DNA of 49,828 bases, from contig JAHISQ010000142.1 in NCBI GenBank assembly GCA_018818125.1, forward strand, positions 1 to 49,828. Reading direction: 5' to 3'. Below are positions 42,153-49,828 of this stretch, one piece after another. Position numbers and translations under genes: made by a program. Position 1 is the first letter of the stretch. Every line of letters starts with the position of its first letter. The notes beneath the pieces were generated by a model. It saw only the letters and a list, made by a program, of their open reading frames with translations. It was not told where the DNA came from and ran no database searches. This DNA is from Candidatus Rifleibacteriota bacterium. GTDB taxonomy: Bacteria > Muiribacteriota > Ozemobacteria > Ozemobacterales > Ozemobacteraceae.

Positions 42153-43526
42153 TCTGGTCAGGCCGGTTATAAATAATTGGCAAATGCGGTAGACTGGGCT
42201 GCGTCCGGGTAGTTCGGCCAGGGCAGGGCCGACGCGATAATACAGTCGTATAAAAATTCGTCCGGCCACGCTTTGTTTGAGCACTTCTTCGCGAAAACGC
42301 CGCAGAAAAATCGTGTTCGGATGGGTTTCGCCAAAAACGCGGGTGGCGACGAAGCATCCGTCATTCGGCTTCTGCTGATCGGTTTTTTCATGGAATATTG
42401 AGTAAACATCATAGTTTGGATCAATCTGGCGAATGCGTTCAAGGGTGGTCTGAGCTTTTAACGGCTCGCCAGATCTTATACGGCAACGATAGATACCTGC
42501 GAGAGCAGTCAGATTCTGACCGTCAAAAGATAACGCATCCAGAAAGCAGCTTAAAGCCGACTCAACCCATTTGAGTTGTTGTGCAGAACCAGGCTTTTCC
42601 TGCTCGGCTTTCAGGAGAAACTCGAGACCTTCTTTGAGGTTTTGATCAAATATTTGTCCCTCAATCGTTTTTTTCATGCGCTGTGCTTTGGAGTTATTCT
42701 GGTTTTGCCTGAGGGCGACCAGAACACACGACAGTGCTTCCTGAAAATGCCATAGTTTTGACAGTGCTTCGGCCTTCATCATAAGTAGATCCGAGTTGGT
42801 TGGTTCGGTCTCGAGTCCCAGATTTACTATCTCGATGACAGAGTCGTGATTGTTGCTTTCGCTCTGCTTATTCGCTGCGACCAGCGATGCATCAGAACGT
42901 TTCTGAACCATTTCTTTCCAGTATTTTTTTGCCTCGTCAAGCAAGGCAAGACAGCGTGCCCGCTTTTCTTTGTTGTCGATCTCCGTGTAGCACTGTATCA
43001 ACCCAAGAATTGCATTTATTTCGTGCGCTTCAAATTCTAGAATGTTGCGAAATGTCGTGGCTACCTCTTCAAGATCTTCAAAATGCTTTTTCCAGAAAGC
43101 TTTTATATATGGCTCTTTGTTTTTTTTGTCCTGAGCATCGGGATTTTCTTCAATAAAGTGCGAGGCACCCGAGACTACCTGATTCCACATTGCCTTTGCT
43201 TTGCTGATATGGGTTTCGATATATTCGCGCTGAATTTGTGACAGTTCATTCTTGTCGCGCATGAACACGGGCACTTCATAATATAGTCGTTTGTAAATTT
43301 CATAAGCGACGCGAATTTCTTTCTGTTTTTCTTTTAGTCGCGCCAGTCTGTACAGATAAAGAGCAGACTCACCGTTTTTATTCTTGAAATCTTCGAGCTG
43401 AGACTTTGCTACTTCGAATCGTTCAAGTAGCAGCGCATCTTCGAACGATGCGTTGAAGTCTGCGTGAGTATCGGTGTAAAAGTCTTTACCGACTCCACTC
43501 GGGCCTTGGCCGTCTGATTCTGGCAT
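42135..43526 (-). CDS. TPR-like helical protein with CFI-box C-terminal domain
   Basis: The 463-residue protein starts at ATG 43524-43526, with GAGG 5 nt upstream. Most of it is helical and repeat-like (FEVAKSQLEDFKNKNGESALYLYRLARLKEK, LGLETEPTNSDLLMMKAEALSKLWHFQEAL, LTALAGIYRCRIRSGEPLKAQTTLERI), consistent with TPR scaffolding. The last ~70 residues match the CFI-box C-terminal domain: CFVATRVFGETHPNTIFLRRF then GRIFIRLYYRVGPALAEL. I recall this domain on secreted or surface-linked proteins of unknown processing; here no signal peptide is visible. Function unknown. Confidence 0.8.
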   Translation of the reverse strand: MPESDGQGPSGVGKDFYTDTHADFNASFEDALLLERFEVAKSQLEDFKNKNGESALYLYRLARLKEKQKEIRVAYEIYKRLYYEVPVFMRDKNELSQIQREYIETHISKAKAMWNQVVSGASHFIEENPDAQDKKNKEPYIKAFWKKHFEDLEEVATTFRNILEFEAHEINAILGLIQCYTEIDNKEKRARCLALLDEAKKYWKEMVQKRSDASLVAANKQSESNNHDSVIEIVNLGLETEPTNSDLLMMKAEALSKLWHFQEALSCVLVALRQNQNNSKAQRMKKTIEGQIFDQNLKEGLEFLLKAEQEKPGSAQQLKWVESALSCFLDALSFDGQNLTALAGIYRCRIRSGEPLKAQTTLERIRQIDPNYDVYSIFHEKTDQQKPNDGCFVATRVFGETHPNTIFLRRFREEVLKQSVAGRIFIRLYYRVGPALAELPGRSPVYRICQLFITGLTRLLKAL

Positions 43527-43596
43527 AAATTCCTCAACCAAAGATAATGTAACTATCTAGTTTAAAGTATATTACATTACTATTTAGTCAAGAAGC

Positions 43597-43701
43597 AAAT
43601 TGCTTCAACAATATTCTGGGTTTGAAGCCAGTCCAGATTTTGTAGAAACCGATATTGCCGGCGGGCTGCCTTGTTTCGACCTGGTCGGTTTGCCCTGCTA
43701 A
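43597..43701 (+). pseudogene. displaced 5' fragment of comM
   Basis: Positions 43615-43695 align without gaps to comM 46337-46417 with 8 mismatches in 81 nt by my count. The reading frame is kept through FVETDIAGGLP and then ends in a stop after VGLPC. Upstream of 43615 the comM start is only weakly recognisable and has lost its ATG. It lies in the same orientation as intact comM, with the hydrolase gene between the two. Confidence 0.85.
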
Positions 43702-43748
43702 AGTTCCTATCCAAGGCTACTTTTCAGATTTTTCCCGATACAAATTTG

Positions 43749-43757
43749 TGTTACAAT
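43749..43757 (+). promoter_or_regulatory. extended -10 promoter of the PDZ-hydrolase gene
   Basis: TGTTACAAT combines a TGn extension with TACAAT, 62 nt before the start codon. The -35 region is weak. Confidence 0.5.
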
Positions 43758-43819
43758 TTTTCTGATTTGCTCTGCAAAAAAGTAAACCGGAAGAGTCTTT
43801 AAAAAGGGATGGATACTTC

Positions 43820-46060
43820 ATGATAAATAGATCCTTTCGTTTCACCTGTTTTTTTCTCATAATTTCGATGGTGTTTTGCCTGGCTCTAATATTTTCAAAT
43901 CAGAATGCTTTTGCCGCTGCAAAGCAGAGCGTTTCTCTGGAAAAGCTTTTAAAAGAACTCAGCGATCCTACTAAGAGTGCGGAGAGCGATGCTATTCTCA
44001 ATAGAATTTTTGAAGGAATCCAGGAGTTGGTGGCGCAAAAGCGTTTTTTTACCGCTAGCCGTCTGATCGACCAGCTTGAGCCTGCCAGACTTGGTCGAAC
44101 ATATACGCTGGTTCGTTTTCCTGAAAAGAGAGAAATAGATGCTCAGATTATAAAGATACGGAAGTTCATTGCTGCTTTTTACCTTACGAAATCCCAATTT
44201 GAGAAGGATCGGGGATTAGATGAGGAGGCCATTCGGATGAAAGGGATTGCGGATGAGTATTCCGCCGCTGTTCAAAATGCTCTCCAGTCTTTAAAAGGCC
44301 AAACGGAGGCAGATCTTACCTGTTTTGAAGACGAGCAGGGCTCGCTTCCGTTTTCAAACACCTCTTCAAGCATTCCAATGATTCCGATTCCCACGAAGTT
44401 TTTTGTTTTTTTTCCTCCGAGCACCGGAATTGCGATTCCATCTTTTTCACCTTTTACTTTTCTTCCGACAAGCGGTGCGACCTTAGACGTGGCTCTTAAT
44501 CCGAATTGGTCCTGGTATTTTGGCAATTGGGGGGAGATTGCTCAATCACTTGTTACCGGAATTTCTCCCACGGGCCAACAAATCATCTGGGTCGCTGGCC
44601 CCCTTTCAGGAAACCATTGTCTGAGCTGTTCTCAAGACACCGGTCGGTGGATTATTTCTGCTGGAGAAAAAAAAGCTGACTTGCCCTCCAGTCCCAGATA
44701 TCTGTTCACAGGCAATTCCTTGCCAGAGCCATTTGCTGCTGCTCAGGAACCATTGAAGAGCAAAGGAATGGCCGGCTTCACTTTCCGCGCCATAACAAGT
44801 CTGGATGTGGCGAGTTTTTCATCTGCTCCGCGTGAGGGCGTATTGATCAATGAAGTGTTTCCTGATACTCCTGCGGAATCAGCTGGGATGGCAGCTGGAG
44901 ATATCCTGGTGGAGTATGGAGGAACATTGATTTCTGGAGAGTCTCGACTCAAGGATGTCATCAGCCAAAAGTATGCCTGCGAGAATGTACCGTTTGAGTT
45001 ATGGAGGCAGGGAAAGTTAGTTCGAACAGCGCTTACGTTGGCGGAGCCTCCACGTGAAACTGCTTCAGATCTCAATATTGAGTATACCTTGTTTAAATTG
45101 AGAGAAAACCGGTTGCGGGCGGTTTTTGCCAGCCCCAAAGCAGTTTCTCCAAAAAAACTTCCTGGACTTTTAATTGTCAGTGCCCTCGAAAGCCCTCGTC
45201 TACGACAATTTCCGGGACTGAATTTTTCTCGCGAACTGGCTTTTTTGGCAGCACAACAAGGGTTTTGTGTTTTGCGGTTCGAATTGCGGGGCAGTGGGGA
45301 TTCCGAAGGTCGGGATTATCGGGAAACCGATTTCCAGACTGAGCTTGGTGATAATCTTGCCGCATTGGATTTTCTTTACTCACGCCCTGAAATCGATCCG
45401 AAGAAGGTATTTGTTTTCGGACACAGTACCGGCGGGATAGTCGCAGCCTGGCTGGCAGGTCAAAGACCCGTTTCTGGATTGATTGTTTCCGGTTCAATTG
45501 GCCGCTCTTACGTGGAGAGGACTCTGGAAACAATCAGATTGCAAGGACAGCTTGCCGGCAAAACCGAGACAGAGATTGACGGAACGGTGAAAGATTATCT
45601 GGTTTTTTTCTCCTCACTTTTGTCAGGTGATCCACTTGCCACTATCGTCCAGAAACATCCAACGCTTTCTCGATTTGTAAACCAGAACCAACGAATCATG
45701 GATGACCGAACCTTATCTTATTGGCATCAACAACTCAATCTGAATCTCGCTTCCATTTATTCCAAAGTTAGAGCTCCAACTCTTCTTCTTTACAACGCAT
45801 GTGACTTCATAACTACCCGCGCCTGTCATGAATGGATGAAGAATGTGATGAACCAGGCCGGAAATAACCAGGTGAGTTTGCGAATCATCGAAGAAGCAGA
45901 TCATCATTATGCCAGGGTTAAAGACTTTGCTGAAAGTCATCGGTCGTATCAAACCGGGAAAGCATCTCTTAACCCCGATCCAATCAAGGTCATTGTGGAT
46001 TGGTTATTGCAGCATAAGGAATCACTTCTATCTGGCAGCTTAAACCCAAATAATAATTAA
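43820..46060 (+). CDS. exported PDZ plus alpha/beta-hydrolase protein
   Basis: The 746-residue protein has a signal peptide (residues ~1-32, ending NQNAFAA). The next ~280 residues are helical then of unknown fold. A PDZ domain lies at ~320-410 (LINEVFPDTPAESAGMAAGD), as in HtrA-type peptide-binding modules. The C-terminal half is an alpha/beta hydrolase: nucleophile motif GHSTGG (534-539, Ser536), candidate Asp662 (YNACDF) and His in EADHHYAR (~695), plus a typical RGSGDSEGRDY loop. The triad suggests an esterase or peptidase acting outside the cytoplasm. The gene sits alone between a broken copy of comM's start and intact comM, so it probably came in with an insertion. Confidence 0.82.
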   Translation: MINRSFRFTCFFLIISMVFCLALIFSNQNAFAAAKQSVSLEKLLKELSDPTKSAESDAILNRIFEGIQELVAQKRFFTASRLIDQLEPARLGRTYTLVRFPEKREIDAQIIKIRKFIAAFYLTKSQFEKDRGLDEEAIRMKGIADEYSAAVQNALQSLKGQTEADLTCFEDEQGSLPFSNTSSSIPMIPIPTKFFVFFPPSTGIAIPSFSPFTFLPTSGATLDVALNPNWSWYFGNWGEIAQSLVTGISPTGQQIIWVAGPLSGNHCLSCSQDTGRWIISAGEKKADLPSSPRYLFTGNSLPEPFAAAQEPLKSKGMAGFTFRAITSLDVASFSSAPREGVLINEVFPDTPAESAGMAAGDILVEYGGTLISGESRLKDVISQKYACENVPFELWRQGKLVRTALTLAEPPRETASDLNIEYTLFKLRENRLRAVFASPKAVSPKKLPGLLIVSALESPRLRQFPGLNFSRELAFLAAQQGFCVLRFELRGSGDSEGRDYRETDFQTELGDNLAALDFLYSRPEIDPKKVFVFGHSTGGIVAAWLAGQRPVSGLIVSGSIGRSYVERTLETIRLQGQLAGKTETEIDGTVKDYLVFFSSLLSGDPLATIVQKHPTLSRFVNQNQRIMDDRTLSYWHQQLNLNLASIYSKVRAPTLLLYNACDFITTRACHEWMKNVMNQAGNNQVSLRIIEEADHHYARVKDFAESHRSYQTGKASLNPDPIKVIVDWLLQHKESLLSGSLNPNNN

Positions 46061-46247
46061 ATGAGTTTGCTGACAGATGAAGGTTGAGAATAGCGGAGGC
46101 GCTGTCATTTGCATGGCAATCGATGTGCTTGCCAATCGACAAGAGAAACTGTGTAGCTACCGTATGGGAGATTTTATGTATGTTCAAAAGAGTGCAGATG
46201 ATCTTGAAAAAATGTGGATTTAGCTTTTAGAGCTTTCTTTATTGTTT

Positions 46248-46256
46248 TGCTATGAT
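46248..46256 (+). promoter_or_regulatory. extended -10 promoter of comM
   Basis: TGCTATGAT (TGn plus TATGAT) lies about 50 nt before the comM ATG. It belongs to the DNA between the inserted gene and intact comM. The rest of 46061-46306 shows no gene. Confidence 0.5.
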
Positions 46257-46306
46257 ACAATAATTCAATTAAATGCTCGAATTTTGCATCAGAGGCACAA
46301 GAGAGT

Positions 46307-47845
46307 ATGTTTGCCAAAGTTGCTGCTGCAACCATTTCTGGGTTTGAAGCCACCCCGGTTTTTGTAGAAACCGATATTGCCGGCGGGTTGCCTGGTTTTG
46401 ATCTGGTCGGTTTGCCCGATACCTCAGTTTCAGAATCATGGCAGCGTGTTCGTTCAGCAATCAAAAATTCTGGTTTTTCGCTGCCATCAGGGCGTATAGT
46501 AGTGAACCTGGCACCGGCCGATTTGCGCAAAGAGGGCTCAGGCCTGGACCTGCCGATAGCAGTCTCAATTCTTGCCTCAATGGAACTAATTCCTCGCGAA
46601 CTGAGTGATAATTACATCTTTGTCGGCGAACTCAGCCTCAATGGCGAACTACGCCACACCCGCGGCATTTTGCCAATAGCTTTGATGGCGCTGCAGCTCG
46701 GTTACAGGGGTATTGTGCTGCCTCGCGATAACGCGCGCGAAGCTCTGGTGGTGCCCGAGCTCGATGTGCTTTCTTACACGACCCTCGGCGATCTGGTTGC
46801 TGCATTTTCTGGCGATAGCCCTCCTGTTGCTGATGCTCCAGTTCACGACCACGACAATCGTTCTGACGAAATGTTCGCCTTCAATGATATGTCCGGTATT
46901 AAGGGACAGACAATGGCCCGTCGCGCCCTTGAAATTGCCGCTGCTGGCGGCCACAACATAATTTTTTCAGGGCCGCCAGGCTCAGGCAAGACTTTGCTGG
47001 CGCGTGCTCTGCCCTCAATTCTGCCGCCACTCGATTTTGTCGAAGCACTCGATGTTACCCGCATATACAGCATTAAAGGGCTGTTGCAGGCGGGAGCCGG
47101 CCTTATCAGGCAACGCCCGTTTCGCGACCCGCATCATACTATTTCTGATGTGGCTTTAATCGGCGGTGGCCGGTCGCCTGGCCCAGGTGAAGTGTCATTG
47201 GCGCATCACGGTGTATTGTTTCTTGATGAGTTGCCTGAATTCAAGAAGTCGGTTCTCGAAGTTCTTCGCCAGCCGCTGTCTGCTGGTACAGTGTCGATTT
47301 CGCGGGCAGCGCAAACCTGCCTTTTCCCGGCGCGATTTTTGTTAGCTGCCGCGATGAATCCATGCCCATGCGGATTCAGCACAGACCCGGATGCAGATTG
47401 TGTCTGCGATGCCAGGCAGATCAGTCGTTATCGGCAGCGACTTTCTGGACCCTTGCTTGACCGCATAGATCTGCAGGTTCATGTTCCACGCCTGCAACCC
47501 TGGGAACTAGCCGAAAAACCGCTTGGAGAAAGCTCGGAAGTCGTGCGCGGGCGAGTGGTTAAAGCTCGCAACCTGCAGAAGCATCGCAATGATCCGAGTG
47601 GTCTGATGCTCAACGCCTATCTTCCAGGCAGAAAGATCGAGACAATATGTAAAATTGATACTGATTCTCAGTCTTTGCTGATAAGCGCAGCGCGTAAGTT
47701 CGCGCTTTCTGCGCGCGGTTACGACAAGGTGCTGCTGATCGCCAGAACCATTGCCGATCTTGATGAATACGAGACGATCACAATCAACCATCTCGCAGAA
47801 GCACTGCAATACCGCACCAGCGGCATTTTTGAACATCTGCGCTGA
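46307..47845 (+). CDS. comM: ComM/YifB-family Mg chelatase-like AAA ATPase
   Basis: The 512-residue protein matches ComM (E. coli YifB, ~506 aa), an AAA+ helicase-like ATPase that promotes branch migration during natural transformation. The N-terminal domain has VETDIAGGLPGFDLVGLPD and SGFSLPSGRIVVNLAPADLR. Walker A GPPGSGKT is at 222-229, VLFLDELPEF is Walker B and MNPCPCGF a later Mg-chelatase-type motif; the C-terminal end has ADLDEYETI, then HLAEALQYR. It is complete. Its first ~30 codons are also present as a decayed copy at 43597, upstream of the inserted hydrolase gene. Confidence 0.93.
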   Translation: MFAKVAAATISGFEATPVFVETDIAGGLPGFDLVGLPDTSVSESWQRVRSAIKNSGFSLPSGRIVVNLAPADLRKEGSGLDLPIAVSILASMELIPRELSDNYIFVGELSLNGELRHTRGILPIALMALQLGYRGIVLPRDNAREALVVPELDVLSYTTLGDLVAAFSGDSPPVADAPVHDHDNRSDEMFAFNDMSGIKGQTMARRALEIAAAGGHNIIFSGPPGSGKTLLARALPSILPPLDFVEALDVTRIYSIKGLLQAGAGLIRQRPFRDPHHTISDVALIGGGRSPGPGEVSLAHHGVLFLDELPEFKKSVLEVLRQPLSAGTVSISRAAQTCLFPARFLLAAAMNPCPCGFSTDPDADCVCDARQISRYRQRLSGPLLDRIDLQVHVPRLQPWELAEKPLGESSEVVRGRVVKARNLQKHRNDPSGLMLNAYLPGRKIETICKIDTDSQSLLISAARKFALSARGYDKVLLIARTIADLDEYETITINHLAEALQYRTSGIFEHLR

Positions 47846-47919
47846 TATGACTTTTTGCAGGGACTGTTATAATGTGTTTGAATGTCAGAATGTTAAGCCA
47901 TCGAAAGGTTGATCAGATA

Positions 47920-49716
47920 ATGAAAAGAGCAATTATCGTGCTGCTTTTTGCCATGTTGAGCGCGCTACCAGCAAAGGCTGTATCACTTGAGGACTGGAAG
48001 GATCAGATACTTTATTTCGTTTTTATCGATCGCTTTTCTAATGGCAATCAGGCCAATGATCAGCAGGTTGACCCAACGGATATCAATGGCTTTCATGGCG
48101 GTGATATCGCTGGTTTGCTCAATAATTTAGACTATCTCGAAAAGCTTGGGGTAACCGGTATCTGGCTCAGTCCGTTTTTTACCAATCGTCCTGACCGTTT
48201 TTTCAAGCAACAACCCTATCATGGTTACTGGGCTTATGATTTCTGGTCAGTAGATTCTCGTTTCGGCAACGAGGCTGAGCTGGTTGAGTTGCGGCACCGC
48301 ATGTGCCAGAGTGGAATGAAACTGCTTTTCGATATGGTGGTCAACCACATGGGCTACGATGCGCCTTTTGTCGAAGCTAACCCTGACTGGTTCAATCCAT
48401 CTCTGGATATCGTCGACTGGAACGACAAAGATCAGCTGGTTAACCGGCGCATCTTTGGTTTGCCAGACTTTGACGGACAGAAGCCGGTTGTAAAGACTTT
48501 TTTCAAACTGGTAGCACGCCACTGGATTGAGCGCCTACATCCGGATGGTTTCAGACTCGATGCCGTGAAACATGTTTCGCTCGATTTCTGGCGAGATTTT
48601 AATAAGAACTGTCGAGAACAGGGCGGTCCAGGATTTATGCTACTTGGCGAATATCTGCACGGCGACCCGAAGGCGACCCTCGACATCTGGAAAGAAGGAA
48701 AATTCAACAGTCTGTTTGATTTTCCGCTTTACTACAGCATGAAAGATGTTTTTGCCGAAGGCGCTGACATGCGCCGCCTTGCTTCCAGAATTTATTTTGA
48801 TCGCAACTACCCGGATGCCGGCATGCTTGCAACCTTTCTTGACAATCACGACCTTGATCGCTTCATTACTTCATGCGGCGGGGATGTCCAGAAATACCGA
48901 CTGGCGCTTGCTTTCCTGCTGACTGCGCGCGGAATCCCGACGCTGTGCTATGGCGATGAGCAGGGTTTGGCTGGCGCCCACAGCCCGGAACCCGAGAACA
49001 GACGTTCAATGGTATTTGACCCTGAAAGCGAGTTGTTCAATTACAGTCGTGAACTCATCGCATTGCGCAAGAGCAGTGTTGCTCTGCGCCGAGGTTTTCA
49101 GTGTCACCTGTTCGCCGATTCGTCTGCTTATGCCTTTGCCCGGCTGGCACCGGATCAGATGGCTGTCGTGGTGTTTAATAACAGTGATCAGCCGCGTTAT
49201 GTAGATTTTGAGCTACCTTTTGCTGTTTGCCTGCCCAAGGTTCTTGATTCTGCTATTGGCCCGGCGCGCGCCATTATTCGACAGGGCAGACTGCAGACTT
49301 TTCTGGCAGCAAAAAGTTTTGCAGTGTTCGTTCCGGAAGCTCAGCCGGCGGTTTACGAAAAATCTTTCAGACGCTGGCAAAAGCGCTTCTTTGACGAAAA
49401 AGCCTGGGGTAGCCGCACTGTTACTCTCAAACTCAAGGGATCATATCTGCCCGAAAAAGCCAAGGTGTTTTTTACCGGCAACTTTGCTGAAATCGGTGAC
49501 TGGAGCTCTGAGACTAATAAAGCATTGCCAATGCTGAAAATCTCTGACGACGAATACACGGCGACAGTCAAAATGCCGCTCGGGCGTATTTTTGAGGGCA
49601 AATGTTTTTATCGGTCTGAAGGTCAGACAGTATGGCAACCTGGCGATAATTTAATCGCCGAGGTTGCCGATGCTGGCTCAGAATACATTCACATGGAATG
49701 GAAAAATCTGGATTAA
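47920..49716 (+). CDS. secreted GH13 alpha-amylase-family enzyme with C-terminal starch-binding-like domain
   Basis: The 598-residue enzyme has a signal peptide (MKRAIIVLLFAMLSALPAKA). It carries the four GH13 regions: DMVVNH (138-143), GFRLDAVKH with nucleophile Asp214, GEY with acid/base Glu244, and DNHD with Asp311. It should cleave alpha-1,4 (or similar) glucans outside the cytoplasm. The end (~500-598) resembles a CBM20-type starch-binding domain (KVFFTGNFAEIGDWSSE). The ATG at 47920 is preferred to the upstream GTG/ATG frame extension because it starts the signal peptide and follows AAAGG. It is the next gene after comM. Confidence 0.9.
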   Translation: MKRAIIVLLFAMLSALPAKAVSLEDWKDQILYFVFIDRFSNGNQANDQQVDPTDINGFHGGDIAGLLNNLDYLEKLGVTGIWLSPFFTNRPDRFFKQQPYHGYWAYDFWSVDSRFGNEAELVELRHRMCQSGMKLLFDMVVNHMGYDAPFVEANPDWFNPSLDIVDWNDKDQLVNRRIFGLPDFDGQKPVVKTFFKLVARHWIERLHPDGFRLDAVKHVSLDFWRDFNKNCREQGGPGFMLLGEYLHGDPKATLDIWKEGKFNSLFDFPLYYSMKDVFAEGADMRRLASRIYFDRNYPDAGMLATFLDNHDLDRFITSCGGDVQKYRLALAFLLTARGIPTLCYGDEQGLAGAHSPEPENRRSMVFDPESELFNYSRELIALRKSSVALRRGFQCHLFADSSAYAFARLAPDQMAVVVFNNSDQPRYVDFELPFAVCLPKVLDSAIGPARAIIRQGRLQTFLAAKSFAVFVPEAQPAVYEKSFRRWQKRFFDEKAWGSRTVTLKLKGSYLPEKAKVFFTGNFAEIGDWSSETNKALPMLKISDDEYTATVKMPLGRIFEGKCFYRSEGQTVWQPGDNLIAEVADAGSEYIHMEWKNLD

Positions 49717-49736
49717 GCGCTGATTCGGCCTTAAGT

Positions 49737-49828
49737 TCAGATTTCGATTTCCTGTTCCATCTCTTTTTCGCACTGCTCAATGAGGGTTTTGAGGTTATCC
49801 GACTCAACACCGGTTGGCGTGTGGTTAA
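49737..49828 (-). CDS. partial 3' end of a convergent gene
   Basis: On the minus strand the window edge lies inside an open frame whose last 30 codons end in a charged helix (SDNLKTLIEQCEKEMEQEIEI) and a TGA at 49737-49739. The gene continues outside the window, so no product can be given. It converges with the amylase gene, 20 nt apart. Confidence 0.4.
   Translation of the reverse strand, partial: NHTPTGVESDNLKTLIEQCEKEMEQEIEI

Overview
The window looks like part of the chromosome of a Gram-negative-type (two-membrane) bacterium with moderate GC. The evidence for two membranes is a lipobox protein, several secreted enzymes, pseudopilin-like proteins and an SLH-domain protein. GTG and TTG starts are common and most genes have a good GGAG-type ribosome binding site. 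Butyrate kinase and phosphate butyryltransferase suggest a fermentative, probably anaerobic lifestyle. The gene mix reminded me of poorly cultured lineages such as Candidatus Riflebacteria, but that is recall, not something the sequence proves. I saw no rRNA, tRNA or CRISPR array.

Region by region. 1-2.46 kb is decayed accessory DNA: an IS21-type istA remnant with its end repeats, a long palindrome, an orphan fliL-like gene, a probable 5' fragment of a group II intron, and a promoter/operator-like palindrome before a broken small ORF. 2.47-9.4 kb carries housekeeping genes: an unknown exported protein, RlmM-type rRNA methyltransferase, a membrane protein, an MBL-fold hydrolase, a cupin and a monomeric NADP-isocitrate dehydrogenase. 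9.4-20.3 kb is a cell-surface region: a secreted protein with six 27-residue repeats, a pseudopilin operon of four genes behind a leader with nested inverted repeats, and a large lipoprotein with an M30-type zinc peptidase domain. 20.4-24.1 kb (minus strand) holds a coiled-coil/zinc-ribbon protein with a tiny membrane partner, and an ABC-2 exporter.

24.2-28.1 kb is a compressed Tad-like secretion/pilus motor: one gene fuses a TadZ/MinD-like domain to a TadA/CpaF ATPase, and the next, overlapping by 4 nt, fuses TadB to TadC. 28.1-36.9 kb has a DUF523 protein, an SLH protein, a two-domain M16 protease, MurC with a 37-aa membrane ORF behind it, a small zinc protein and an M48 protease. 36.9-42.1 kb has a cyclic-nucleotide-binding/MinD-like fusion, RlmI-type methyltransferase, a Nudix hydrolase and the buk-ptb pair. 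42.1-49.8 kb has a TPR-like protein with a CFI-box C-terminus, a PDZ-alpha/beta-hydrolase gene sitting between a decayed copy of the comM 5' end and intact comM, and a secreted GH13 amylase.

The main working hypotheses are: (1) the fused two-gene Tad motor, the pseudopilin operon and the CNB-MinD protein may belong to one surface-appendage or secretion system; (2) the hydrolase gene entered by an insertion at comM that left a displaced copy of the gene's start. Both rest on the sequence alone.
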